Positions 1 through 5,032 of a DNA stretch of 5,032 nt are shown piece by piece. This DNA comes from Deltaproteobacteria bacterium. GTDB lineage: Bacteria; Desulfobacterota; Binatia; UBA9968. Position numbers and translations under genes: made by a program. The notes beneath the pieces were generated by a model. The model made no database searches, had not been told where the DNA came from, and saw only the letters and a list, made by a program, of their open reading frames with translations. Position 1 is the first letter of the stretch; the number at the start of each line of letters is the position of its first letter. The stretch lies in NCBI GenBank assembly GCA_005878685.1, contig VBLN01000227.1, forward strand, positions 1-5,032, given 5' to 3'.

Positions 1-78
1 GTCGAGGTCACTACCAATTATGGCCCGCACAGAGCCCTCCGCCTCTTGCTTGGCGACGATTCAAAAGTGGAACTCTGA
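1..78 (+). CDS. C-terminal fragment, probable long-form glucose-1-phosphate thymidylyltransferase (RmlA-long/StrD-like)
   Basis: Frame 1 is open from the window edge to a TGA at 76-78 and gives 25 residues ending LRLLLGDDSKVEL. From memory, the pattern 'P-x-A-x-R-L-x-x-G-D-x-S-x-V-E-L' resembles the extreme C-terminus of the long thymidylyltransferases, where it follows the left-handed beta-helix. These enzymes make dTDP-glucose from glucose-1-phosphate and dTTP. The next gene, 18 bases downstream on the same strand, is rmlB, whose substrate is dTDP-glucose, so the context agrees. The nucleotidyltransferase domain lies outside the window, so the family call rests on a short tail and on gene order. 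Another sugar-biosynthesis enzyme cannot be excluded. Confidence 0.55.
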   Translation, partial: VEVTTNYGPHRALRLLLGDDSKVEL

Positions 79-96
79 CCTCTTTGATAGTCACTT

Positions 97-1152
97 ATGC
101 GTCGGATACTCGTGACAGGCGGGGCGGGATTTATCGGCTCTAACTTTGTCCGTTTTTGGATTGATCACCATCCCGAAGATCGAATCACGAATCTCGACCA
201 GCTCACCTACGCGGGCAACGTCGAAAATCTAAAGGCGGTCGAATCTTCCCCGCATTACAAATTCGTGCGAGGCGATATCTGTGACAGTGAACTTGTCAGG
301 AGACTGTTTCACGCCGAAGAGGTGGATACGGTGGTTCACTTCGCCGCAGAATCTCATGTCGATCGTTCTATCCTGGCGCCCGATGATTTTATCCGGACCA
401 ACGTCCATGGAACTTACACTCTCCTGGAAACGGCTCGGGTTTATTGGCTAGCCGCCCGCTTTCTTCATGTCTCCACGGACGAAGTGTATGGCTCTTTAGG
501 TCCGGAGGATCCGGCGTTCAATGAGGCGGCTCCTTATAGGCCCAACAGTCCCTATTCCGCCAGCAAGGCGGCGGCCGACCATTTAATGCGGGCCTACCAT
601 CATACCTATGGGTTGCCCGCGATCATCACCAACTGCTCCAACAATTACGGCCCTTATCAGTTTCCTGAGAAGCTGGTTCCCTTGACTATACGGCAAGCGA
701 TCAAAGGCGAGTCGATTCCCGTCTATGGGGTAGGCGCGAACATACGCGACTGGATCTATGTGGAGGATCATTGTTCAGGATTAGAGGCCGTGCTGGAGCG
801 CGGGAAGGTGGGCGAGACCTATAACATCGGCGGTGGCAATCAATGGAGGAATATCGATCTCGTGGAGACAATCTGCGACCTCCTGGATGAGAAACTGGGC
901 GCGGGGACTTCCTCTCGGCGGTCTCTTATTCGCTTCGTCCAGGATCGGCCGGGACATGATCTTCGCTATGCCATGGATATCTCGAAGATTACCCGCGAGC
1001 TTGGATGGAGACCTAGGGAGACCCTTGCCACCGGAATCGCAAAGACCGTTAGTTGGTATCTCGAGCATCAAGAGTGGGTCGAGCGAGTCATTACGGGTGG
1101 CTACCGAGATTATTTCGAGACACAGTACGGCTCGCGATTAGGTCGAGGGTAA
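97..1152 (+). CDS. rmlB: dTDP-glucose 4,6-dehydratase (RmlB)
   Basis: This 351-residue protein belongs to the extended short-chain dehydrogenase/reductase superfamily and is full length for RmlB (usually about 330-360). It converts dTDP-glucose to dTDP-4-keto-6-deoxyglucose in the cytoplasm using a tightly bound NAD+. Visible landmarks are the Rossmann dinucleotide loop G8-G-A-G11-F-I-G14, the acidic residue D34 in the LDQLTYAGN strand end, the catalytic Thr-Asp-Glu triad (T127, D128, E129 in STDEVYG), and the Tyr-Lys pair Y153-x3-K157 (YSASK). The family blocks NNYGPYQFPEKL and DRPGHDLRYA are also present. No key residue is missing. The ATG at 97 places the Rossmann strand at residues 3-8, as in homologues, but no clear Shine-Dalgarno sequence precedes it. 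That suggests coupling to the gene ending at 78. rmlC and rmlD are not in the window, so the final sugar (rhamnose or another 6-deoxyhexose) is not determined. Confidence 0.97.
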   Translation: MRRILVTGGAGFIGSNFVRFWIDHHPEDRITNLDQLTYAGNVENLKAVESSPHYKFVRGDICDSELVRRLFHAEEVDTVVHFAAESHVDRSILAPDDFIRTNVHGTYTLLETARVYWLAARFLHVSTDEVYGSLGPEDPAFNEAAPYRPNSPYSASKAAADHLMRAYHHTYGLPAIITNCSNNYGPYQFPEKLVPLTIRQAIKGESIPVYGVGANIRDWIYVEDHCSGLEAVLERGKVGETYNIGGGNQWRNIDLVETICDLLDEKLGAGTSSRRSLIRFVQDRPGHDLRYAMDISKITRELGWRPRETLATGIAKTVSWYLEHQEWVERVITGGYRDYFETQYGSRLGRG

Positions 1153-1174
1153 GATAAGGCTTGATCCTCAGCCC

Positions 1175-1180
1175 GGGAGA
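1175..1180 (+). promoter_or_regulatory. Ribosome-binding site for wzm (GGGAGA)
   Basis: GGGAGA lies four bases before the ATG at 1184, a close match to the Shine-Dalgarno core GGAG. It is the only plausible site between the rmlB stop and the conserved part of the permease. It therefore marks ATG 1184 as the ancestral start, even though that frame meets a TAG at 1190. Confidence 0.5.
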
Positions 1181-1183
1181 TCA

Positions 1184-1951
1184 ATGATATAGTTTTTTTC
1201 GTATTGTGAGCTGATCAAAAATCTTGTTCTAAAGGATCTGAAGCTTAAGTACCGCGACTCGACTCTGGGTTTTCTCTGGTCGCTCGCTAACCCCCTTCTG
1301 CTCATCCTTGTATACAGCTTCGTCTTCACTCGAATGCTGCGTGTAGATACTCCGAATTTTCCCTATTTCTTGTTGGTCGGGATTTTGCCCTGGAACTTCT
1401 TCGCCCAGTCCTTAATGATGTCCACCAGCTCTATTGTGGACAATGGGGGACTGATCCGAAAGGTCTGGCTTCCCATCGAGGTCTTCCCGATTGCTACGGT
1501 TTTTTTTAATCTCGCCCAATATCTTTTGGCCATGGCGGTACTGTTTCCTATGGCCTCTTTTTTCTTCCGGGTGCCGCTATCCCGGTCTGCTTTGGCCTTT
1601 TTTGTGGTTTTGCCTCTGCACGTGATCTTTACTCTAGGACTGGGCTTTTTCTTTGCGGCGGCCACGGTCTTCTATCGAGACGTGAAGCACTTCACGGAAA
1701 TTTTTTTGATGCTGCTGTTCTGGCTGACGCCTATCATCTACGATGTCCGGGTGCTTCCGGAGTCGTTGCGCGCAACAGTTTATGCGAATCCCCTGTCCTT
1801 TTTTATAACGAGCTACCAGGATATCTTTTACCGGCAGATCGTCCCAGACCCCTTTCATCTTTTGGTGCTTTTTTCGCTGAGCGGCTTGTCGCTAGCGGTA
1901 GGCTATATCGTATTTTCGAGCTGTAAGGTTCGATTCGCTGAAGAGGTGTGA
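1184..1951 (+). CDS. wzm: ABC-2 type polysaccharide export permease (Wzm), with an in-frame TAG at codon 3
   Basis: This is the integral-membrane half of the exporter that carries undecaprenyl-linked polysaccharide across the inner membrane; its ATPase partner follows after 7 bases. Counted from ATG 1184 the frame is 255 codons, the usual Wzm length. Residues 10-40 carry the family block (LIKNLVLKDLKLKYRDS, then LGFLWSLANPLL) leading into the first membrane segment. Further hydrophobic segments follow (roughly 60-78, 105-128, 135-160, 170-186 and 230-248), with the conserved stretches NGGLIRKVWLPIEVFP (about 87-102) and FYRDVKHF (about 163-170). The next in-frame ATG, at 1334 (codon 51), would remove the conserved N-terminal helix and first membrane segment, so it is unlikely to be the true start. 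Codon 3 (1190-1192) is TAG. There is no in-frame ATG, GTG or TTG between the TAG and 1334; only CTG at 1211 or 1238 or ATC at 1214 could serve. The gene is either inactivated, wrongly sequenced at this base, or started at a rare codon. Family identity is near certain; the 5' end is not. Confidence 0.85.
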
Positions 1952-1955
1952 GGAA
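1950..1955 (+). promoter_or_regulatory. Ribosome-binding site for wzt (GAGGAA)
   Basis: GAGGAA overlaps the wzm stop codon (TGA 1949-1951) and lies three bases before the TTG at 1959. It supports this TTG as the start of wzt and suggests translational coupling of ATPase to permease. Confidence 0.6.
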
Positions 1956-1958
1956 TTC

Positions 1959-2708
1959 TTGTTCCCGCTGATCGAAATCGACAATGTCTCCAAGGCCTTC
2001 ACCATTCGTCATAATAGGACTAATTCTCTAAAGTCGAGTTTCATCGGGATTTTCCACAAGCGCTTTCGCGAAACCAAAGAGACGCTTTGGGCCTTAAAAA
2101 ACGTCACTCTTTCCGTGGCGCCAGGGGAAACGCTGGGTCTCATCGGAAGAAACGGTTCCGGCAAGAGCATCTTGCTTCGCCTGATCGTTGGCATTTATCG
2201 ACCGACTCAAGGGCAGGTCCGGTTTCCTAACGGCGCCAGGGTGGGAGCGATGATCGAGCTCGGCGTAGGGTTCCATCCTGAGCTCACCGGCAGGGAAAAC
2301 GTGTTCCTTGGAGCCTCCATTCATGGTCTAAGCCGGGGAGAGGTTGAAGAAATTTACCCGGGAGTGGTTGAGTTTTCGGAGTTGGATAGTTTTATGGATG
2401 TGCCGATCAAGAATTATTCTTCAGGCATGCATGCGAGGCTTGGCTTTGCCCTCGCCATCAACTTGAATCCTCAGGTGCTCCTAGTCGATGAGATCTTCGC
2501 CGTGGGTGACGAGGCCTTCCAACGAAAGTGCATCGAGAAGATGGAGGAGTTTCGAGGCGAGGGCAAGACGATTATCTTTGTTTCCCACGCTGCCGAGACC
2601 ATCAAGAACTTCTGCGAGCGCGCTTGTCTACTCGACCACGGCTCGCTGGTTTTCTTAGGTGCGCCATCCAAGGCGATTGAAGAATACCACAGACTGCTGG
2701 CTTCATAG
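1959..2708 (+). CDS. wzt: ABC transporter ATPase for polysaccharide export (Wzt, short form)
   Basis: The 249-residue nucleotide-binding subunit pairs with Wzm to power polysaccharide export at the inner membrane. Motifs in order are Walker A G63-RNGSGKS70, the family-typical ELGVGFHPELTG block (100-111; E100 stands where many ABC proteins have the Q-loop Gln, as is usual in Wzt), signature YSSGM (153-157), Walker B LLVDE (174-178) and switch H210. The residue after Walker A Ser70 is Ile71, where Thr is usual; this should not abolish ATP binding. The start is TTG at 1959: it has a good ribosome-binding site, and homologues begin with the same P-x-I-x-x-x-N-V-S-K strand. The protein ends soon after the ATPase fold. 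It therefore lacks the C-terminal carbohydrate-binding domain of about 150-180 residues found in long Wzt proteins such as E. coli O9a. In known systems this goes with export that does not depend on recognising a capped chain end. Its TAG stop lies 7 bases from the stop of the opposing gene. Confidence 0.95.
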   Translation: MFPLIEIDNVSKAFTIRHNRTNSLKSSFIGIFHKRFRETKETLWALKNVTLSVAPGETLGLIGRNGSGKSILLRLIVGIYRPTQGQVRFPNGARVGAMIELGVGFHPELTGRENVFLGASIHGLSRGEVEEIYPGVVEFSELDSFMDVPIKNYSSGMHARLGFALAINLNPQVLLVDEIFAVGDEAFQRKCIEKMEEFRGEGKTIIFVSHAAETIKNFCERACLLDHGSLVFLGAPSKAIEEYHRLLAS

Positions 2709-2715
2709 ATATTTT

Positions 2716-3999
2716 CTAACTCGCCCGTCCGGCGACCAGTTTAGCCAGCGATTTGGCCAGAGGTCCCAAGACAGGAGTCGCAACGAGGCGATTGCGCAGT
2801 CGCATCGTTGAGGAGTTTTGAATGTCCGTGAGTTCAGTTCGTAGCTTTTCACTTTCGCCGCGTAGTTCTCCGAGTTCGCTTCGGAGCGTGTCACATTCCC
2901 CACGGAGTTTTTCCTCCTCGGTGCGGAGCCGGTCATGGTCGACTTTCAATAGCTCGCATTGGATCCTCATGTGATGCTGAGCCGTAAGATTAGGTACCCA
3001 TCGCCTGAGATAAGTTGCGGCGGCCCTTAGCTCTGGAGTCTGATCTTGCGTCCCATTCCGCTTATATTCCTCAATGACTTCCTGGTAAAGCAAGAGAAGT
3101 TTGTCTATGGCGGTGTCAAGCCCCGCCGCAGCGCGGGTCCGGCGTGAGACCTCTGCGGCGTCTTTGGCATCGTAGCGAGCGATTTCATGGGCGATTACGT
3201 CGGGATTCACGGACTCGCGGAGCGCCCGGATCCCGAAGTTCAAGGGCCGAAGCCGTTCAACCTCGTCTGTGGTCACCATAGGGCCCGCCCCAGCGGCGTC
3301 GCAAAGTACGACAGCCGCTCCCACGGCAAGAGCCTCAAGGGCTGAGCGACCTTTGGCAAAGACGATGTCGTAATCTCTCAGCAAATCCTCGGGTCGCACG
3401 CACACATTTCCTGCACCAGCGCCTATGACGTCAAGCTCTATGCTCGCATGCGCGCAGGCTTCGCGTATGGCGCCGAGGTGTGTGTGGTTGCTTGCATTGT
3501 TGCTGAAGACTAGAGCGCGCCGCGGCCGATCCGGGAGGGGATCGCGTGGTCTGAAGCGATTAAGGTCAACGAAATTGAGAAAGAGCTCCACACGCTCTTC
3601 ACGGATGGCGTGCTCGTAGATCAGCCGGTCACGGCACGTGTGATCCACGGCAATATAACGGACGATGCGCGGAAACTGTGGCGGCGCCTCCTCCCACGGA
3701 ATCCAACCATGACAGAAATAGATCGCCGGTACCCCAGGAAAACTCAGAAGCGCGGTCATGGTCTCAAGGTGATGGTGTCCGTGAATGATATCGGGAGGCA
3801 CTGCAAGAGCATCAAGATGATCCACGACTGGGATCGTCGCTCCCCGCAACTCCCGGGCCACTTCACCGAGGAGGCTACTGTAAGCAACAGGCGTATGTCC
3901 ACGCTCAAGCAGCGCTATCGCAAGATCGCGCACGTAGAGCTCTGTCCCAGCCCGGTCAGCCAATGTATTGTTAGTAATCAGGACGCGCAATCGTTTCAT
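2716..3999 (-). CDS. GT4-like (GT-B fold) glycosyltransferase with C-terminal coiled coil
   Basis: A 427-residue predicted cytoplasmic glycosyltransferase. The N-terminal half starts with a Rossmann strand RVLITNN and the acceptor-side pattern AGTELYVRDLAIALLERGH (17-35) typical of GT4 enzymes. It continues with IIHGHHH (71-77), FCHG (95-98) and the hinge motif LNFVDLNRFRP (141-151). The donor-side half has KGRSALEALAVGAAVVLCD (216-234), the equivalent of the GT4 E-x7-E helix with E222. After about residue 300 comes a helical linker, then five tandem heptads of pattern x-L-R-x-E-x-x (357-391), then a basic amphipathic tail (MRLRNRL to the C-terminus). Such coil-plus-tail ends occur on other polysaccharide-cluster enzymes and may mediate oligomerisation or membrane contact. 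The ATG overlaps the stop of the upstream gene (ATGA, 3996-3999), so the two are probably translated together. Donor and acceptor sugars cannot be read from the sequence. No signal peptide or transmembrane helix is evident. Confidence 0.85.
   Translation of the reverse strand: MKRLRVLITNNTLADRAGTELYVRDLAIALLERGHTPVAYSSLLGEVARELRGATIPVVDHLDALAVPPDIIHGHHHLETMTALLSFPGVPAIYFCHGWIPWEEAPPQFPRIVRYIAVDHTCRDRLIYEHAIREERVELFLNFVDLNRFRPRDPLPDRPRRALVFSNNASNHTHLGAIREACAHASIELDVIGAGAGNVCVRPEDLLRDYDIVFAKGRSALEALAVGAAVVLCDAAGAGPMVTTDEVERLRPLNFGIRALRESVNPDVIAHEIARYDAKDAAEVSRRTRAAAGLDTAIDKLLLLYQEVIEEYKRNGTQDQTPELRAAATYLRRWVPNLTAQHHMRIQCELLKVDHDRLRTEEEKLRGECDTLRSELGELRGESEKLRTELTDIQNSSTMRLRNRLVATPVLGPLAKSLAKLVAGRAS
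2827..2931 (-). repeat. Five imperfect 21-base tandem repeats encoding coiled-coil heptads
   Basis: Within the glycosyltransferase gene, residues 357-391 form five consecutive seven-residue units: RLRTEEE, KLRGECD, TLRSELG, ELRGESE and KLRTELT. Each has Leu-Arg at positions 2-3 and Glu at position 5. At DNA level each unit is 21 bases with a recurring CTCCG/CTACG core on the minus strand. The regular Leu spacing and high charge predict a coiled coil. The shared Arg and Glu positions suggest unit duplication rather than chance. Confidence 0.7.
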
Positions 4000-4784
4000 C
4001 GGGCGCCCTGTCCCACATAATGCCAGAGCGCTTTGGTAAGCGGAATTACATGCTCGCGATAGCGAAGGACCTGCTTGTAATAGCCAGCGGCGACCTGTTT
4101 TTCGCCATAGCTCTCGTAGAAAAGCGGCTCATGTAGGCGGTTGCTCCCTCGAGTGTTAGCCGGGCGCAAACACTCTACTCGAAAGGCCTCGATTCCCGTT
4201 GTGCAGAGGGTGTTGTCTACCTCGGATACGAGCTCCGGGTAATTTCGCGCTGTTCTCAGCTTCCGCTCGAAGGCATCATCTTGAAGTTGAAGGCAGATCG
4301 CATCGGCGCGGAGATCTGTCGGGCAAGCGTGGGGCGGACCGGCGAGTAAAAAGTCAAAATTGGCGATCCGACGTCTACTCCGCCAATTCGCCATCTCAAC
4401 CGCCGTGTCGATGAGAAGGCGGCAGATATCGTGAGCAGGGTTGTAACCTTCCGTGGCATCGCCCGCGACATATTGAACCTCCGCCTGAATAAATGCTTCA
4501 GCGAGTTCCTCGGCCAAGTTTATGAAGACATTCGGGTCGTGATTGAGCACGGCTGAGTAGAACATAAGATCTGTGAGACGCCCGTAAATAGGGCCGGGTT
4601 CCGCACCCACTTGCGACAGGATTCTTGTCGTTGACGCGAGCCTTGAACGACCGGAGCGTCCGGAGCCGTCCGTGAGGATGAAGACCTTTGGGCGAGTCAG
4701 CTCAAGCCAACCGTGAACCCTCAATTCATGGCCGGGATGGGCGATCACCAAGGCGGCCGGCGCGCCTGGAACAGTCGGTGGCAT
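3996..4784 (-). CDS. Divergent LmbE/PIG-L-like (GlcNAc deacetylase-type) protein with AHPGHE motif
   Basis: LmbE/PIG-L enzymes are zinc-dependent N-deacetylases of GlcNAc-containing substrates. Numbering from this ATG (262 residues), a hydrophobic strand AALVI leads into AHPGHE (15-20). The family norm is AHPDDE: His and the second Asp bind zinc and the first Asp is the catalytic base. A strand ending ILTDGSG (36-42) matches the family T-D-G strand. EGYNPAHD (112-119) sits where the HpDH zinc motif is expected and supplies its last His. Here the catalytic Asp is Gly and the zinc-binding Asp is His, so metal binding may survive while the chemistry is uncertain. The C-terminal third is unrecognised. 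An in-frame TTG at 4898 would add 38 residues, but that stretch is AT-richer, contains an A8 run and has no ribosome-binding site, so I prefer ATG 4784 (ATG 4883 is also possible). The stop overlaps the glycosyltransferase start (ATGA), suggesting one pathway, perhaps amino-sugar modification of the glycan. The function is inferred from motifs only. Confidence 0.6.
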   Translation of the reverse strand: MPPTVPGAPAALVIAHPGHELRVHGWLELTRPKVFILTDGSGRSGRSRLASTTRILSQVGAEPGPIYGRLTDLMFYSAVLNHDPNVFINLAEELAEAFIQAEVQYVAGDATEGYNPAHDICRLLIDTAVEMANWRSRRRIANFDFLLAGPPHACPTDLRADAICLQLQDDAFERKLRTARNYPELVSEVDNTLCTTGIEAFRVECLRPANTRGSNRLHEPLFYESYGEKQVAAGYYKQVLRYREHVIPLTKALWHYVGQGAR

Positions 4785-4803
4785 TCTGTACTTAGGCGTT
4801 AAT

Positions 4804-4816
4804 ACAGTTTGACTGT
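4804..4816. repeat. Perfect 5-bp inverted repeat ACAGT-TTG-ACTGT
   Basis: The 13-base element has perfect 5-bp arms around a 3-base centre. It lies 20 bases upstream of ATG 4784 and just downstream of the tentative -10, where a repressor operator or a small 5'-leader hairpin could act. A match this short can arise by chance. Confidence 0.3.
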
Positions 4817-4820
4817 CTTC

Positions 4821-4849
4821 AAGATACCATGCCCAGTGCACAGCAGCAA
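4821..4849 (-). promoter_or_regulatory. Tentative sigma70-type promoter for the minus-strand pair
   Basis: Read on the minus strand, TTGCTG (4849-4844) and TATCTT (4826-4821) are separated by 17 bases, and TGG directly precedes the -10, giving an extended -10 form. It would start transcription near 4814, about 30 bases before ATG 4784. Both hexamers are imperfect (3/6 and 4/6), so this is a candidate only. If real, it excludes the longer N-terminus from 4898. Confidence 0.25.
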
Positions 4850-4898
4850 CTTTTTTTTCGTTATATCTGGTCTTTGTGCCCATTGACGTGCGCTTCAA

Positions 4899-5032
4899 AG
4901 TCGACTATAAGGTGTCGGCTTAGTAAGAGTGTGGCGAACCTAAAGCCAAGGAGAGAACTACAACAAGTCCCAGATTGGGGATGCTTCAGAGACTTTGGCC
5001 CTACCATTATCAATCATTACAAATTGTGCGTT
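4899..5032. other. Intergenic region with no supported gene
   Basis: No open frame of credible length or composition runs through this stretch on either strand. Together with 4785-4898 it makes about 250 bases of probable non-coding DNA upstream of the minus-strand pair. An ATG at 4981 on the plus strand is open to the window edge for only 17 codons and lacks a properly spaced ribosome-binding site, so I do not call it. No tRNA-like fold or strong terminator was seen. Confidence 0.5.

Noticed and set aside
583..1071. Open frames on the minus strand and in a second plus frame across rmlB
   Set aside because: They lie wholly inside a gene with all RmlB motifs intact, show no recognisable motifs and have no ribosome-binding sites.
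1193..1199. The T7 run just after the TAG as a frameshift or slippage site that would bypass the stop
   Set aside because: Adding a T would join a frame closed by TGA at 1185. Removing a T would join a frame open back to 1165 that has no ATG, GTG or TTG. Neither produces a start, whereas ATG 1184 is already in the wzm frame, so a substitution explains the data better.
1334..1951. ATG 1334 as the true start of the permease (205 residues)
   Set aside because: It would discard the conserved KDLKLKYRDS and LGFLWSLANPLL segments encoded in frame upstream, and no ribosome-binding site precedes it.
2706..2718. TAGA-N5-TCTA symmetry between wzt and the glycosyltransferase as a terminator
   Set aside because: A 4-bp AT-rich stem arises simply from two facing TAG stop codons and is far too weak for a terminator.
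3610..4020. A 136-codon plus-strand open frame opposite the glycosyltransferase start
   Set aside because: It runs antisense to two genes with clear motifs and an ATGA overlap; its product has no recognisable domain and its length is explained by GC-rich antisense codons.
4948..5032. AAGGAG at 4948-4953 and ATG at 4981 as the start of a plus-strand gene
   Set aside because: The spacing of 27 bases is too long for a Shine-Dalgarno pairing, and the 17 codons to the window edge match no recognised family.
1..5032. CRISPR array, insertion sequence, tRNA/rRNA, riboswitch or attachment site
   Set aside because: No spaced direct repeats, transposase motifs, terminal inverted repeats or RNA-gene folds were seen on either strand; the only tandem repeat is the coiled-coil heptad stretch.

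Overview
The window reads as part of a surface-polysaccharide (O-antigen or similar LPS/exopolysaccharide) locus from a diderm, Gram-negative-type bacterium. The evidence is a dTDP-sugar gene followed by an ABC-2 polysaccharide exporter (Wzm/Wzt type), which marks the ABC-transporter-dependent assembly route. Base composition is moderately GC-rich. There are no rRNA, tRNA or lineage-specific genes, so I cannot name the phylum. TAA, TGA and TAG all occur as ordinary stops here, so the standard bacterial code applies.

Plus strand, 1-2708, one likely operon. It begins with the last 25 codons of a gene that resembles the C-terminus of long-form glucose-1-phosphate thymidylyltransferase (RmlA-long). 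Next is a complete rmlB (dTDP-glucose 4,6-dehydratase), then the permease wzm and the ATPase wzt. Gaps are 18, 31 and 7 bases. RmlA and RmlB make dTDP-4-keto-6-deoxyglucose, the precursor of dTDP-rhamnose and related sugars. Wzm and Wzt move the lipid-linked polymer across the inner membrane.

The wzm reading frame is conserved well upstream of its first usable ATG. The only well-placed start, an ATG at 1184 behind a GGGAG ribosome-binding site, is followed two codons later by an in-frame TAG. The exporter gene therefore looks interrupted at its extreme 5' end, or it starts unconventionally.

Minus strand, 4784-2716, a two-gene unit converging on wzt with only 7 bases between stop codons. The first gene encodes a protein that looks like a divergent LmbE/PIG-L-type deacetylase in which the AHPDDE metal motif reads AHPGHE. 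It overlaps by ATGA a GT4-like glycosyltransferase that carries a five-heptad coiled coil and an amphipathic tail. The pair probably acts on the same or a related glycan.

The last stretch, 4785-5032, holds no convincing gene. It contains a tentative promoter and a small palindrome upstream of the minus-strand unit. The most notable points are the TAG in wzm, the altered metal/catalytic motif of the deacetylase-like protein, and the 21-base-periodic coiled coil of the glycosyltransferase.
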